Shown here: positions 16,486 to 25,803 of the stretch, in pieces
Layout of the letters: the number at the start of each line of letters is the position of its first letter
Position numbering within the stretch: the stretch's first letter is position 1
Origin: JAKAKT01 sp041305385
Lineage (GTDB): Archaea > Micrarchaeota > Micrarchaeia > Burarchaeales > JAKAKT01
Assembly: GCA_041305385.1 (NCBI GenBank)
Contig: JBFYLO010000046.1
Coordinates: 22,886 to 86,885, forward strand
Direction of reading: 5' to 3'
Length of the DNA: 64,000 nt
Program-made: the position numbers and the translations under genes
Notes under the pieces: generated by a model
Told to the model about the DNA's origin: nothing
Seen by the model: the letters and a program-made list of their open reading frames with translations, nothing else
The model's database searches: none

Positions 16486-17844
16486 TCAGAGCAGGCCAGG
16501 GAGCCTTTCATTATTGCTCCCACCTTCATAGAAACGGGCATACAGGAGCTTTGGGATTATGAGCGCCGCCTTCGTCCCAATTCCGCTCAGCCCCTCCTTC
16601 ATCATTTCCTGGACAATCGGGTTCTTCCTGAGCCTCCTGAATGTGTAAGCGAATATCTCATTGCCGAAAATCAGGTAGTGGTCAAGGGGAATCCCCTCGC
16701 TCTTCACAAACCACATGAACTCATCAGTGTAGCACCCTTTCAGCACCTGCATCCTGAACTCGAGGTTCGGGCTTTCGTTTTCCAGGTATGCTTTCAAGGC
16801 AGCTTTCTGGGCTTTCAGGTCCATGGACCCAGAAGCTAGAAGCAGCGCGACATCGTATTTATTTGGTGCAGTTGCTAGGAATTCGTTGAGCTCGATGAAT
16901 GTTCGAGTCCTCTCATCCATCGGTACATACACATTGAATGAATTGTCGAAATAGACGCCCTTGCAGCTCCTGAAAGAGTGTACTACCTCTGGCATCAAGG
17001 CAAACAACAATTCAAGGTCAGTTTTCGTCCTTTTCAGGTTCCCTTGGAACACAACCCCGACGTTCCTGTCCTCATCAAGCAGGGCAGGATAAAGCACATG
17101 TGCAGTGAACGTAGTAAGCCTGTGGTCCTCCATATCTATCCAAACATCAACGTTCTTCTGCTTAGCATAATTTACAAGATACTGGATATTGTTGAACGCA
17201 AACAAAAAGCGGGCAATCCAGAGTGCCTCATCCCCCTCTTTCTCGAAAATCCCCGGAAAAATCTCGCGAAGTTCTGCCTCGCCCATATATGTCCCGAACT
17301 GGCTCGGCTTCATCGAAACAGTCGGGTCTTTGAAGTGGAGCCTTGTGCCTCCGGCAAGCTTGGATATCGTCAAAACGTAGTTGTACATGTTCTTCTGGAC
17401 GCCAGAGAGAATCTCGGTGTGCTCGCCCGAGAAGTTTGCAATGCCAGTTGCACGTGAATAGTCTCTCCGTATCCTGGCAATCTCTGCAGCCACTTCGTTT
17501 GCAGTCGAGCCTGAGCAGTACCTGTTTGCAGTTAAATTCATGAATGGCCACTTTACAGGCGGGATCCGCATCGCCTTGCTCATAAGAAGAGTCGTAACGT
17601 TCTGCGCATTCCCCCAGCTGAAAGATTTTGGCTCTGGGTCTCCGGCGCCATAGGCAATTGTCGGGTATTGGGACTGCCAATACGCGAGCTTATCGACGAA
17701 TGCCCTGATCTCAGAAACAGGCCTAGATTCCATGTTCGCATTGAAGAAAACGCGATTGCCGATGGTTTTCTGCCTCGTAGAAAGGTTAGCGAGCACCTTA
17801 GGGGACAGATCAGCCCTTCTGGGTTCAACAATTGCTTGAGCCAT
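16486..17844 (-). CDS. proline dehydrogenase-like FAD oxidoreductase
   Basis: 452 residues. The centre and C-terminus show the order of proline dehydrogenase (PutA) barrel motifs: VDVWIDMEDH (about 235), NVGVVFQGNLKRT (about 265), SCKGVY (about 300), and RLRKNPIVQEMMKEG near the end, in place of RRLxENxxxxG. In the known family these bind FAD and proline. The N-terminal about 100 residues are not typical. Similarity is by motif only, so substrate (proline or another amine) is uncertain. Single gene with its own leader, divergent from the epimerase at 17914. No P5C dehydrogenase is visible nearby. Confidence 0.55.
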   Translation of the reverse strand: MAQAIVEPRRADLSPKVLANLSTRQKTIGNRVFFNANMESRPVSEIRAFVDKLAYWQSQYPTIAYGAGDPEPKSFSWGNAQNVTTLLMSKAMRIPPVKWPFMNLTANRYCSGSTANEVAAEIARIRRDYSRATGIANFSGEHTEILSGVQKNMYNYVLTISKLAGGTRLHFKDPTVSMKPSQFGTYMGEAELREIFPGIFEKEGDEALWIARFLFAFNNIQYLVNYAKQKNVDVWIDMEDHRLTTFTAHVLYPALLDEDRNVGVVFQGNLKRTKTDLELLFALMPEVVHSFRSCKGVYFDNSFNVYVPMDERTRTFIELNEFLATAPNKYDVALLLASGSMDLKAQKAALKAYLENESPNLEFRMQVLKGCYTDEFMWFVKSEGIPLDHYLIFGNEIFAYTFRRLRKNPIVQEMMKEGLSGIGTKAALIIPKLLYARFYEGGSNNERLPGLL

Positions 17845-17913
17845 TCAACCCCTCAGAATAAGTGGTATTTCTAGGGATTTCAAATTTATATTCGTTTCCT
17901 GCCAAGTAATTCC

Positions 17914-18831
17914 ATGGCTTCGATTCTCATAACCGGCGGCGCAGGGTTCATCGGTTCAAACCTGGCCGAAGCTCTCTCGAAGGAAAATAACGTGATTGTT
18001 CTTGACAACTTCTCCACAGGCAAGAGGAGCAATCTCTCGGGCCTCAAGAAAATAAAAATCATCCGGGGCGACATCTGCGACAGGGCTAAAGTCCAGGCTT
18101 CCCTGAAGGGAATCGACACAGTTATCCACCTGGCGGCAATTGCCTCTGTCCCAAGGTCAATTGCAAACCCCGCAGAAGCCAACCGGGTCAATGCAGGGGG
18201 AACCGTAAATCTTCTCTTCGAGTCCTGCAGGGCCGAGGTTGACAGGTTTATTTACGCCTCCTCCTCCGCAGTTTATGGCGATGCCCCCGGGCTCCCGAAA
18301 AAAGAGACTTCCCACCTAGCCCCAATCTCGCCCTATGCAGCAACCAAGCTCGCCGGAGAGAAATTCTGCCTCTTCTTCGGGCACAACTTCGGCCTCTCGA
18401 CAGTGAGCTTCAGGTATTTCAACATATACGGGCAGAAGCAGGACCCAGGCTCGGAATATGCGGCAGTAATCCCGAAATTCATTTCTCTCATGAAGAGGGG
18501 AAAGAGGCCCACAATTTTCGGGGATGGGAAGCAGACCCGCGACTTCACATATATTGGGGACGTGATTCGGGCAAATGAGCTGGCACTAAACTCGAAAAAA
18601 GGCTCCGGCGAAGTGTTCAATATCGCCATGGGCAAAGAGCAGAGCCTGAACGGGCTTGTTAAAACTCTGAACAAAATACTCGGCACGAAGCTCGAGCCAA
18701 TTTACGGTAAGGAAAGGCCGGGGGACATAAGGCGCTCGTTCTCAGACATCTCGAAGGCAAGAAAGGCTTTGGGCTATGCTCCAAAATTCAATCTCGAGCA
18801 GGGGCTAAAGGACACGCTCGGGAAAAAATAA
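17914..18831 (+). CDS. NAD-dependent UDP-sugar 4-epimerase (GalE/WbpP-like)
   Basis: 305 residues, extended short-chain dehydrogenase. Rossmann motif TGGAGFIGSNLAE at residues 7-19, catalytic Ser-Ser and YxxxK (SSSAVYGD near 112; SPYAATKLAGE near 136). RYFNIYGQKQDPGSEYAAVIP matches sugar epimerases acting on UDP-Glc/Gal or UDP-GlcNAc/GalNAc; the exact substrate cannot be read. It opens the left end of the surface-polysaccharide locus and is followed by the first copy of the 54-bp repeat, then a glycosyltransferase in the same direction. Confidence 0.85.
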   Translation: MASILITGGAGFIGSNLAEALSKENNVIVLDNFSTGKRSNLSGLKKIKIIRGDICDRAKVQASLKGIDTVIHLAAIASVPRSIANPAEANRVNAGGTVNLLFESCRAEVDRFIYASSSAVYGDAPGLPKKETSHLAPISPYAATKLAGEKFCLFFGHNFGLSTVSFRYFNIYGQKQDPGSEYAAVIPKFISLMKRGKRPTIFGDGKQTRDFTYIGDVIRANELALNSKKGSGEVFNIAMGKEQSLNGLVKTLNKILGTKLEPIYGKERPGDIRRSFSDISKARKALGYAPKFNLEQGLKDTLGKK

Positions 18832-18971
18832 CAAGACCAAAAAGTAAAGAAGGCCCGGGCGAATTGCATTCTTAGCTCTCCGAGAGCCGCTTATGGTTCT
18901 TGAGAATTCGATTGGCTTTGGTTGTTGACTGAACCCCGCGGGGCTCGAGCCAGTTGCATTATTTTTTGTTT

Positions 18972-19025
18972 TTGTATTGGAATTTGCTAAATCCAATGCG
19001 GCCAAATTTCTGCAGAAATTTGTCC
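18972..19025 (+). repeat. 54-bp dispersed two-hairpin repeat, copy A
   Basis: Starts TTGTATTGGAATTTGCTA and ends AAATTTGTCC. Contains the hairpins ATTGG...CCAAT and CAAATTTC-TGCA-GAAATTTG. Copies B (22760-22813) and C (39730-39783) differ at only a few positions. Copy A lies in the 249-nt gap between the epimerase and a glycosyltransferase; upstream of it the palindromes CCCCGCGGGG and GGCTCGAGCC (about 18935-18960) add further secondary structure. Confidence 0.85.
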
Positions 19026-19080
19026 TGCTATAGCTCGTTCAACAGTCGTGTTTTTTAACATTCGAGCCCATACTCCCCTC

Positions 19081-20106
19081 ATGAGAGTTGCGATATTCGG
19101 TCCCTTCCACCAATCCCCGAGGGAAGGGGGGGTGGAGCAGCATGTGGCAAGGCTTTCCGACTCACTGGAGAAATCTGGAGTTGAAGTGGAGAGATGGAGC
19201 TGGAAAGCCCCCGAGAGCACCGAATCTATAAGGAAGTTCAGCCTGTTTGGCATCAGCGGCGCAGCCAAGAGCACAGGGGCCGACATCGTCCATTTCCACT
19301 CAACGGCAACCACTTTTTCATTGATGTGCGGTCTCGGGCGTTTCAAGGGCAAATCAATCGCAACCATGCACGCATTCTACCACCCGGAGTTTGAAAACAC
19401 CCTGAGGATGAAGGCATTGAGCATTGCATTCGCCAAGCCCTATGTGCTGGCACTCAGGAGGCTCGGCAGAAGGATAGCAGTCAGCGAGTTCATCAGGTCC
19501 GAGGCTGAGTCTAATGGAGTGAGGACAGATGCAGTGATAAACAATGGGATAACGCTCAGCGAGTTCAGGGGAATCAGCAGGAGAAGCGAACTCGAGTCCG
19601 AAGTGGTGATGGTGGGGAGGTTCACCGAGCAGAAGGGCGTTTTCGATTTCATCGAGGCGTTCTCAGGCTCGGGAATCCAGGCTGCATTGGCCGGCTACGG
19701 CGGAAAGGACGTTGAGGAGCGCGTCAGGAAGCTCTGCGAAAAAGGAGGCATCAGGTGCTTTGTCAATCCTGACAGGAAAGTTCTCATGGAGATCATCTCC
19801 TCCTCGAAGGTTTTTGCCTTTCCCTCCAAGTACGAGCCCTTTGGAATTGTGGGCCTTGAGGCGATGGCTCTCGGGAAGCCGGTGGTCGTCTACTCGAGGG
19901 CCGGCGGGCCGCTGGACTACGTTTCGAGCGGCAAGAACGGCATGGTTATAAGCGAGGGCCCGGCGAAACTCCGCGACGCAGTCAAATCCCTGCTTGCAGA
20001 CAGCAAGAAGCTAGGCACATTCTCAAAAAACGCATTCCAAACAGCGTCCCCCTATGATTGGGATAAGATAGCGGAAAGGACCAAGGCCATCTATTCCTCC
20101 CTCTAG
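19081..20106 (+). CDS. GT4-family glycosyltransferase
   Basis: 341 residues, GT-B fold. N-terminal acceptor domain begins MRVAIFGPFHQSPREGG; the donor-binding EX7E region reads EPFGIVGLEAMALGKPVV near residue 255, with VMVGRFTEQKGVFDF near 180 for the linker strand. Retaining transfer of a hexose from an NDP-sugar at the cytoplasmic membrane face is the family role. ATG 19081 is chosen over an upstream in-frame start because homology begins there. It is convergent with a second GT4 gene; the two overlap by 4 nt at their 3' ends. Confidence 0.88.
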   Translation: MRVAIFGPFHQSPREGGVEQHVARLSDSLEKSGVEVERWSWKAPESTESIRKFSLFGISGAAKSTGADIVHFHSTATTFSLMCGLGRFKGKSIATMHAFYHPEFENTLRMKALSIAFAKPYVLALRRLGRRIAVSEFIRSEAESNGVRTDAVINNGITLSEFRGISRRSELESEVVMVGRFTEQKGVFDFIEAFSGSGIQAALAGYGGKDVEERVRKLCEKGGIRCFVNPDRKVLMEIISSSKVFAFPSKYEPFGIVGLEAMALGKPVVVYSRAGGPLDYVSSGKNGMVISEGPAKLRDAVKSLLADSKKLGTFSKNAFQTASPYDWDKIAERTKAIYSSL

Positions 20107-21086
20107 CCGAACAGCCTCGGCCATCTTCTCATCATTCCTTTCTCGAGCCGTGCTGAAATTTCCGAGAAATACGGGTCTTCGATGTCTAGATGCTCCTTTT
20201 TGAAAACCTCTTTTGCCAGGGCGATGCTTTCGCTGCCATCCCCAATGACCTCCCTCAAGCGCCCCTCCCATTCCTCCTCCCCAAATCCGCGGACCACCCA
20301 TTTTTCAGGCAGGAAAGACGCCGCTCCAACGCGGGCAGAGGCGAGAACCGGAGTCGAGGCGCTCAGCGCCTCAGTGACAACAAACCCAATGGGGTCGCTC
20401 AGGGGCGGATGGATGAGCGCCTTTGCCCTAGAGTAGTACGAAAAGAGCTCCTCCCGTTTCTCCAGGAAAGGGATATACTCCAGGTTTGGAATCGACTTGG
20501 CCCGCTCTGCTATCTCGCTCTCCATCCTTCCCCGGCCTATGAAAACAAACTGCTCTTCCTTCATCTTTTCAGCGAGCCTCAGGAACAGAAGCGGGTTCTT
20601 GGAAGCCTCGGCCCTCCCAACGAAAAGTATGAGGTCCCGTTTCTTCGAGCCGCATTTCTTCTCATCCGCAGGCGGAACGAAGAAGCACTCGAGCCCAAGG
20701 CCCCTGAGGAACGCGGCCCCGGCCTTGGTCTGTGAGATGAAGGGCATTCCTGAGAAAGCCCTAAGCCCCAGGCTAGCAGCAGAATCCTTAATCACGCCTC
20801 TTGGGGTATACTCCTCGCAGAAAACAGCGGGAACTCCGGAGGTGAGAATCTTCCAACACTCAAGCGCGATTAGCGGCGAATTCGCCAAATAAATATTTTC
20901 CCTGCTCAGTTCGAGGGGCATATACCAAAGGATTTTCGTCTTGGAAAGAAACAGGCGCCGCGTGGTGTACTCGCCAGGCGCTATGTCCATAACCCCAAAA
21001 CCTATTTTTTCAGCTATCCTCAGAAGGACAGTTTTTGGGGCCTGGTAGACCGGATGCGACCCGAGCAGAGATATGACCTTTCCCAT
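20103..21086 (-). CDS. GT4-like glycosyltransferase with divergent N-terminal domain
   Basis: 327 residues. The C-terminal half has the GT-B donor domain: RDLILFVGRAEASKNPLLFL near residue 155, then LIHPPLSDPIGFVVTEALSASTPVL near 245 in which the usual first Glu of EX7E is Asp. The N-terminal domain is short and atypical. It is the last gene of a minus-strand unit of glycosyltransferases (21095, 21832). Donor and acceptor unknown. Confidence 0.8.
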   Translation of the reverse strand: MGKVISLLGSHPVYQAPKTVLLRIAEKIGFGVMDIAPGEYTTRRLFLSKTKILWYMPLELSRENIYLANSPLIALECWKILTSGVPAVFCEEYTPRGVIKDSAASLGLRAFSGMPFISQTKAGAAFLRGLGLECFFVPPADEKKCGSKKRDLILFVGRAEASKNPLLFLRLAEKMKEEQFVFIGRGRMESEIAERAKSIPNLEYIPFLEKREELFSYYSRAKALIHPPLSDPIGFVVTEALSASTPVLASARVGAASFLPEKWVVRGFGEEEWEGRLREVIGDGSESIALAKEVFKKEHLDIEDPYFSEISARLEKGMMRRWPRLFG

Positions 21087-21094
21087 AAAAACGC

Positions 21095-21832
21095 CTAGAG
21101 CCTTTTTTTGAAAAGCCCGATGAACCGCTGGGCGAGTTCAGCTGCCGCATAGGGCACCACTGCGCCCTGCTCCTTCTTTATCCGCCTGACTTCGGGCTCG
21201 AACTTCTTCCTCTGCGACATCGTTTTTGAGCTCGAGTGCAGCCTCAAATCCGCGAGCACAATCCCGGGGAGATACTCGATTCTACAACGCTTCGATACCC
21301 TCACAAGGAAGTCATAATCCATGGCGAAGTTGAACCGCTCATCTATAAAGCCGACTTTTTCGAAGACCCCCCGCCTGAAGAAAATTGTCTGCTGCGGAAT
21401 CATCTGGAAGTAGTTTAAGTTTCGGAAATAACTGAAGCGGGCGGTTCTCCACACCGCAAGCTCCTTGTCGTTCTCATCTATGAACCTGCAATCCGAATAA
21501 ATAAGGTCGGTTTCAGGATGTCCCCCAAGGTAATCTATGGCTTTCTTGAAGGCCCCTGGCTCATAAACATCATCTGCATTTATCCAGCCGATTAGCCCGC
21601 CAGTTGCCATCTTGAACCCAACATTCAGGGCTTGGGACTGGTTGGTCTTCTCTGCCAAAACAAATTTCACATTGGGATATTTCTTAGCTACCCTGTCCGT
21701 TCCATCATTCGAGCCCGCATCCACAATTATGTGCTCATAGTTCGGGTAGTTTTGGTTTTTCACCGAGAGGATGGTCCTCTCGATGAACGCCCCAGATTTG
21801 TAGGACGGAGTGATTATGCTTATCTTTTCCAT
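21095..21832 (-). CDS. GT2-family glycosyltransferase
   Basis: 245 residues, GT-A fold. ISIITPSYKSGAFIERTILSV at the N-terminus and GWINADDVYEPGAF (DxD-type metal site) near residue 90 place it among WcaA-like polysaccharide transferases. ATG 21832 overlaps the TGA of the preceding gene (ATGA type), so it is translationally coupled. No membrane helix; probably peripheral and acting on lipid-linked sugars. Confidence 0.85.
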   Translation of the reverse strand: MEKISIITPSYKSGAFIERTILSVKNQNYPNYEHIIVDAGSNDGTDRVAKKYPNVKFVLAEKTNQSQALNVGFKMATGGLIGWINADDVYEPGAFKKAIDYLGGHPETDLIYSDCRFIDENDKELAVWRTARFSYFRNLNYFQMIPQQTIFFRRGVFEKVGFIDERFNFAMDYDFLVRVSKRCRIEYLPGIVLADLRLHSSSKTMSQRKKFEPEVRRIKKEQGAVVPYAAAELAQRFIGLFKKRL

Positions 21833-22662
21833 CAAGACCCCTCGCGTTTAAGGAATGGATCATATCTGATGAGCCCCAGCTTCTTCTTAAAGGCCACCTC
21901 CAAATATCCTGCTCTCGCGAAATAGGAGGCTAAGAAATGGTTGGTGGCAATACCCGCCCATCCATCAAGGAACGCCCCGTAAGTTATGAGCCCGTGGAGG
22001 AAATAGACGGGGTAGCCCAGGAGTATGAAGGCCCATTTCACCAGGGGGTTCCTAGAGAGATACTCCCCTTTCTGCTCTCTCTCGACTTTCACGTAGATAT
22101 CATGCTTTTGCCTTATTCTCTCCGCCCCGGCAGTGTAATAAAGATGATCATAGGCGATGTTGGAGTAGAAGTGCTTCCCCTCAATTCTCGGGGCCTCGTG
22201 AATTTTCATGTTCCAATTGATTTTGCAGTTTTTCCTGTAAAACCTGGGCTCATGGTGGGGCCTGTAAAATCCATGCCCAAACCATTTCCCAGGCGCGTAG
22301 AAGTGTTTTGAGAGGAGCCAAATTACATCGTAATCGCTTTGTTTTGCGAGCTTCGGGAGCTCAGCCCGGGCTTCTTCAGTAAGCCTTTCATCTGCATCTA
22401 TGTGAAGTATCCACTCATAGCGTGCGTTCTCGTTCAAGAGTGCCCTCTCCACATCTGCCCAGTTCTTTTCAGTCGGGTTCTTTTTTCGGATTACCCTGGC
22501 GCCAGCACCCAAAAGAATCTCAGCCGTCCTGTCATTGCTCTCATGGTCTATCGCGACTATCTCGTCTACGACCCCCCGCAGGTTCGGGAGGAGTTCCGAG
22601 AGGTTCTTCTCCTCGTTTTTTACCATCATGCACGCGGTTATCCATTTTTTTGCAGTTGCCAT
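21832..22662 (-). CDS. GT2-family glycosyltransferase (WaaE/KdtX-like)
   Basis: 276 residues from ATG 22662. It begins KKWITACMMVKNEEKNL, then VVDEIVAIDHESNDRT and the metal site LHIDADERLTEEA, the order seen in LPS-core beta-glucosyltransferase WaaE-like proteins. HEPRFYRK near residue 150 and a hydrophobic C-terminal third fit the same group. An extended reading to 22722 has no better ribosome site. The gap upstream (22663-23095) carries repeat copy B and other structures. Confidence 0.82.
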   Translation of the reverse strand: MATAKKWITACMMVKNEEKNLSELLPNLRGVVDEIVAIDHESNDRTAEILLGAGARVIRKKNPTEKNWADVERALLNENARYEWILHIDADERLTEEARAELPKLAKQSDYDVIWLLSKHFYAPGKWFGHGFYRPHHEPRFYRKNCKINWNMKIHEAPRIEGKHFYSNIAYDHLYYTAGAERIRQKHDIYVKVEREQKGEYLSRNPLVKWAFILLGYPVYFLHGLITYGAFLDGWAGIATNHFLASYFARAGYLEVAFKKKLGLIRYDPFLKREGS

Positions 22663-23095
22663 TTTCCACGCCTTCCCATACGCCAGCGCTTGCTGAAGAA
22701 CTTCTAGGGATACATGAAGCAAATTTCCGCATGTTGCTTAGACCACAGGCAGTTTTTTATTGTATTGGAATTTGCTAATCCCAATGCGGCCAAATTTCTA
22801 CGGAAATTTGTCCCGCCATCCCCAGGCTTAAATAAACTAGCCTATCGTTTTAATGTTTTCTCCCAAGCCCAAAGAACACAGAAAAAGCCAAGCAACAAAC
22901 CCGAGCTTGAGCTGGCCCGCAGGAGCTACACCACTCCAACCTGATTTTTCGGGTTCGCCGGCGTTGCGCGCTCGGCGTTGGCGAGGCTCGGGCGCAACCC
23001 GAGTTATCTCGTTGGTTGGGCGCATATGTCCAGGCTTATTGAGAAGTATATCCTCTCAGACAAAAAGTGGCTTCTTTTAAGAAATGCAGGAAATG
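22663..23095. other. 433-nt intergenic region with repeat copy B and further hairpins
   Basis: No convincing gene. It holds repeat copy B (22760-22813), a direct repeat CCAGGCTTA at 22822-22830 and 23030-23038, and between them a GC-rich set of inverted repeats: CCAACC/GGTTGG (22936-22941, 23014-23019), GTTGCGC/GCGCAAC (22963-22969, 22992-22998), CTCG/CGAG (22971-22985) and an alternative CTCGGG/CCCGAG hairpin (22987-23003). Short ORFs here have no ribosome sites or recognisable products. Confidence 0.6.
22760..22813 (+). repeat. 54-bp dispersed two-hairpin repeat, copy B
   Basis: Same start and end sequences and the same two hairpins as copy A; differences fall mainly in the loop regions (CTAATCCCAAT, TTTCTACGGAAA). 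Lies between two minus-strand glycosyltransferase genes, in the same orientation as copies A and C. Confidence 0.85.
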
Positions 23096-24364
23096 CTAAT
23101 CCTGGTTTATCCGCTTAAGCCCAAAGCCCACAAGCGCATATTTTTTTCTGCCAGCAAACCTGTGCCGAAGGAGATTGAATTCAAACCTTATAACCATCAA
23201 GGAAGCGAAAACTCCAGCGGAGAGGATGTTCGAGACTATCTGGAGAGAGCTGTTCTCTAAGTAGTAGTAGAACTTCTGGCTCGGTTCGTGGTAAAGGATT
23301 ATTTTCCTGCTCATTATAAGGTTCGTGAGCGCAAGCTCGTTGAAAATTACGACCTCCCGATTCAGCCTGCGGGCGAATCTCAGTAGCCTAGCGAGCGGAT
23401 TTGCAGAAAAAACCGTAATATCCTTTTCCTTTATGGGCATCTTTTTCGACAACTCCCCCTTAATCTTGCCAAAGAGAGTTGAAGAAGAGGAATCCAGGTC
23501 TGCGGTTGGCCGCGAGAACGAGAAACTTGTGCACTCCTGAGGGAAGGAGTTTGCGAATTCTTTTTTCAGAAGTTTTGCGTGAATCGCATCTTCGACCGCT
23601 TCTTTCATAAGTCTTCCTGCAGGATTCCCCGTCCTCCTAAAGTAGATTTTAAGCGAGAAAGCGAACATCGCAGAGTTCAGGAAGCGGAGCAGGTTCGGCT
23701 TCTGGTAGAGATAGTAAAACATCTGGTTCCTAGTTAAGTAAAACAGAGCGGAGAGCGGCCTGACTTTTGGTCTTGGGTGGTCGAAGAACACGCCCACGTA
23801 GGCGGAGTTGATGCCTGCGGCCCCTATGCGGTTTGAAAGCTCTATGTCCTCCCAGAACATGTAATAAGGGGCATAGGAGAAGCCGATTTTCTCGAAAGCG
23901 CTGCGGTGGAACATCGTGCACATGGCGACGTTCGCCCTGCAATCCCCATAGTGCTGGTGCTTTGCGTGGGAGACGAGCGCCCCATCGCCGAGTGCTTTTG
24001 AAAGTCCCTCTATGAGGTTTTTTGAAAGCGGGACTGCATCATCATCAGTCACCATTATCTTCTCATAGCCCCGGTCAAAAGCCCACTTCTGCCCTGAAAA
24101 AAACCCGCCAGCCGCCCCGGTGTCTTCTTTGCGCTCAAGCAGGTTCACAGGGCCCCTGAGTTTTGAAACAATTGGAATCAGGGGTGCAGCATCGGTAGCG
24201 ATTATAATGAGGTCCGAGGGCTCCGTCTGCATCTTCCAGGCTTCAATCTGGGCGAGCGCCAGTTTCTCGTTTGTCCCCAAGGTCGGGAAAACCCAAGCTA
24301 CGCTGTTTACTTTTTGCTTTACGGAAATGCTTTTCAATTCCCAGAGCCCAAATTCATCGCTCAT
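23096..24364 (-). CDS. GT2-family glycosyltransferase with unusual C-terminal module
   Basis: 422 residues. N-terminal GT-A domain: VAWVFPTLGTNEKLALAQIEAW, DTGAAGGFFSGQKWAFD (nucleotide pocket) and KIMVTDDDAVPL with a DDD metal site; MFWEDIELSNRIG is the catalytic ED motif, as in galactofuranosyl/rhamnosyl transferases. After about residue 230 come an amphipathic region, a low-complexity Ser-rich stretch, and an ending with a beta segment (IILYHEPSQKFYYYLENS) and a hydrophobic helix. The protein at 35480-36694 has a similar ending. Confidence 0.82.
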   Translation of the reverse strand: MSDEFGLWELKSISVKQKVNSVAWVFPTLGTNEKLALAQIEAWKMQTEPSDLIIIATDAAPLIPIVSKLRGPVNLLERKEDTGAAGGFFSGQKWAFDRGYEKIMVTDDDAVPLSKNLIEGLSKALGDGALVSHAKHQHYGDCRANVAMCTMFHRSAFEKIGFSYAPYYMFWEDIELSNRIGAAGINSAYVGVFFDHPRPKVRPLSALFYLTRNQMFYYLYQKPNLLRFLNSAMFAFSLKIYFRRTGNPAGRLMKEAVEDAIHAKLLKKEFANSFPQECTSFSFSRPTADLDSSSSTLFGKIKGELSKKMPIKEKDITVFSANPLARLLRFARRLNREVVIFNELALTNLIMSRKIILYHEPSQKFYYYLENSSLQIVSNILSAGVFASLMVIRFEFNLLRHRFAGRKKYALVGFGLKRINQD

Positions 24365-24426
24365 GCGCTTCCCTCAAATGCATTGCATAGCAATGGCCGT
24401 TTTCTGCCCACTTTTCAAGTCCCGGC

Positions 24427-25743
24427 TCAGTGCTTGCTTAAGAACTCAGCGAACTTATCCGCGACGTACTCCCGCATCTCATCTATAAGCCCCGGGTAGA
24501 CTCCGACCCAGAACGCGCAGTTCATTATCGTGTCTGAGTTTTTAAGTTCCCCGGCAACTTCGAATTTCTCCTCAAGATACGCGGGCTGCCTCGTTAAGTT
24601 TCCCCCAAAAAGCATCCGCGTAGCTATCCCCCTGGACTCAAGATAGTCTACGATTTCCCCCCTGGTGAATCCGGCGTCCTTGCGTACAGTCAGGAGGAAG
24701 CCGAATGGAGATGGGTCCGAGCCCTTCGTCTTTACGGGCAGGATGAGCTTGTGCTTCCACACGGAGAGCTTTTTATGGAGGAATTCCCAGTTTTCACGCC
24801 TTTTCCTTACGAACTCCGGCAATTTCTCGAGCTGTGCAAGCCCTATTGCCCCCTGGATATCGAGCATTTTCAAATTATACCCTATGTGTGAATAGATGTA
24901 CTTGTGGTCGTATCCATATGGCAGGTCCCCGAGCTTCCACTTGAACCTCTTCTTGCATGTGTTGTCATTCCCAGTCGCGCACCAGCAGTCCCTACCCCAG
25001 TCCCTGAAGGACTCAACTGCTCTCTTGAGGACCGGGTTCGAGGTGAGTACTGCACCTCCTTCCCCGGTTGTAATATGGTGCGCAGGATAAAAGCTGAGAG
25101 TCGCCAGGTCCCCGAACGTCCCAACATGCTTTCCGCGAATCGTCGAACCAAGGGCGTCGCAGCAGTCCTCGACCAAATAGAGGCCATGTTCCTTTGCAAT
25201 CTTCCCAATCCTCTCAGCGTCGAAAGTGTTCCCAAGAGTATGCGCAAGGACTATGGCTTTTGTCTTTTCGTCGATTGCCTCCTCGACCATCTCTGGAGTT
25301 GGGTTATATGTATCCAGTTCAACATCAATGAATCTCGGGACCAGTCCATTCTGGAAAATCGGATTCAGCGTAGTTGGGAATCCGGCTGCAGCAGTGATTA
25401 CTCTGTCCCCGTTCTTCAGCCTTTTCTCCCCGAGCAAATGGGAGGTGAGAGCTGAAACCGCAAGGAGATTTGCCGATGAGCCGGAGTTTGTCAGCGAGCA
25501 GTATTTCAGCCCAGTGAATTTCGCAAGGCCCTTGCTGAACTCCCGGCAAAACCTCCCTTCCGTAAGCCAGAATTCGAGGCAGGCGTCAACAGCACCAACT
25601 ACCTCGTTTTCATCATAAACCCTGCCGGCATAATTTATCCGCGACTTTTCTGGCAAAAACGGAGGTGCGTTTTTTGCCTTAAGCGAACAATGCCTTCTAA
25701 CCAGCTTTAGAATTTCCTCTTTAACTGCTGTTTCATCGGTCAT
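24427..25743 (-). CDS. rfbH: CDP-4-keto-6-deoxyglucose 3-dehydrase (E1), DegT/AspC family
   Basis: 438 residues. This PMP and [2Fe-2S] enzyme removes the 3-hydroxyl of CDP-4-keto-6-deoxyglucose, the first step to 3,6-dideoxyhexoses. The usual PLP-binding Lys is replaced by His in SFYPAHHITTGEGG (near residue 215), the family hallmark, and the cluster cysteines appear in GRDCWCATGNDNTCKKRF (near 250). Length matches bacterial RfbH/AscC (about 437). It is divergent from the epimerase at 25804 and belongs with rfbF and rfbG at 33395-35172. A reductase partner (E3, AscD/RfbI-like) is not visible in the window. Confidence 0.92.
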   Translation of the reverse strand: MTDETAVKEEILKLVRRHCSLKAKNAPPFLPEKSRINYAGRVYDENEVVGAVDACLEFWLTEGRFCREFSKGLAKFTGLKYCSLTNSGSSANLLAVSALTSHLLGEKRLKNGDRVITAAAGFPTTLNPIFQNGLVPRFIDVELDTYNPTPEMVEEAIDEKTKAIVLAHTLGNTFDAERIGKIAKEHGLYLVEDCCDALGSTIRGKHVGTFGDLATLSFYPAHHITTGEGGAVLTSNPVLKRAVESFRDWGRDCWCATGNDNTCKKRFKWKLGDLPYGYDHKYIYSHIGYNLKMLDIQGAIGLAQLEKLPEFVRKRRENWEFLHKKLSVWKHKLILPVKTKGSDPSPFGFLLTVRKDAGFTRGEIVDYLESRGIATRMLFGGNLTRQPAYLEEKFEVAGELKNSDTIMNCAFWVGVYPGLIDEMREYVADKFAEFLSKH

Positions 25744-25803
25744 GCATTTTATTTAAAACGTTGCATTTTTATGCTATCCGCAGGAAATGTATTTGGGCAT
25801 GAA

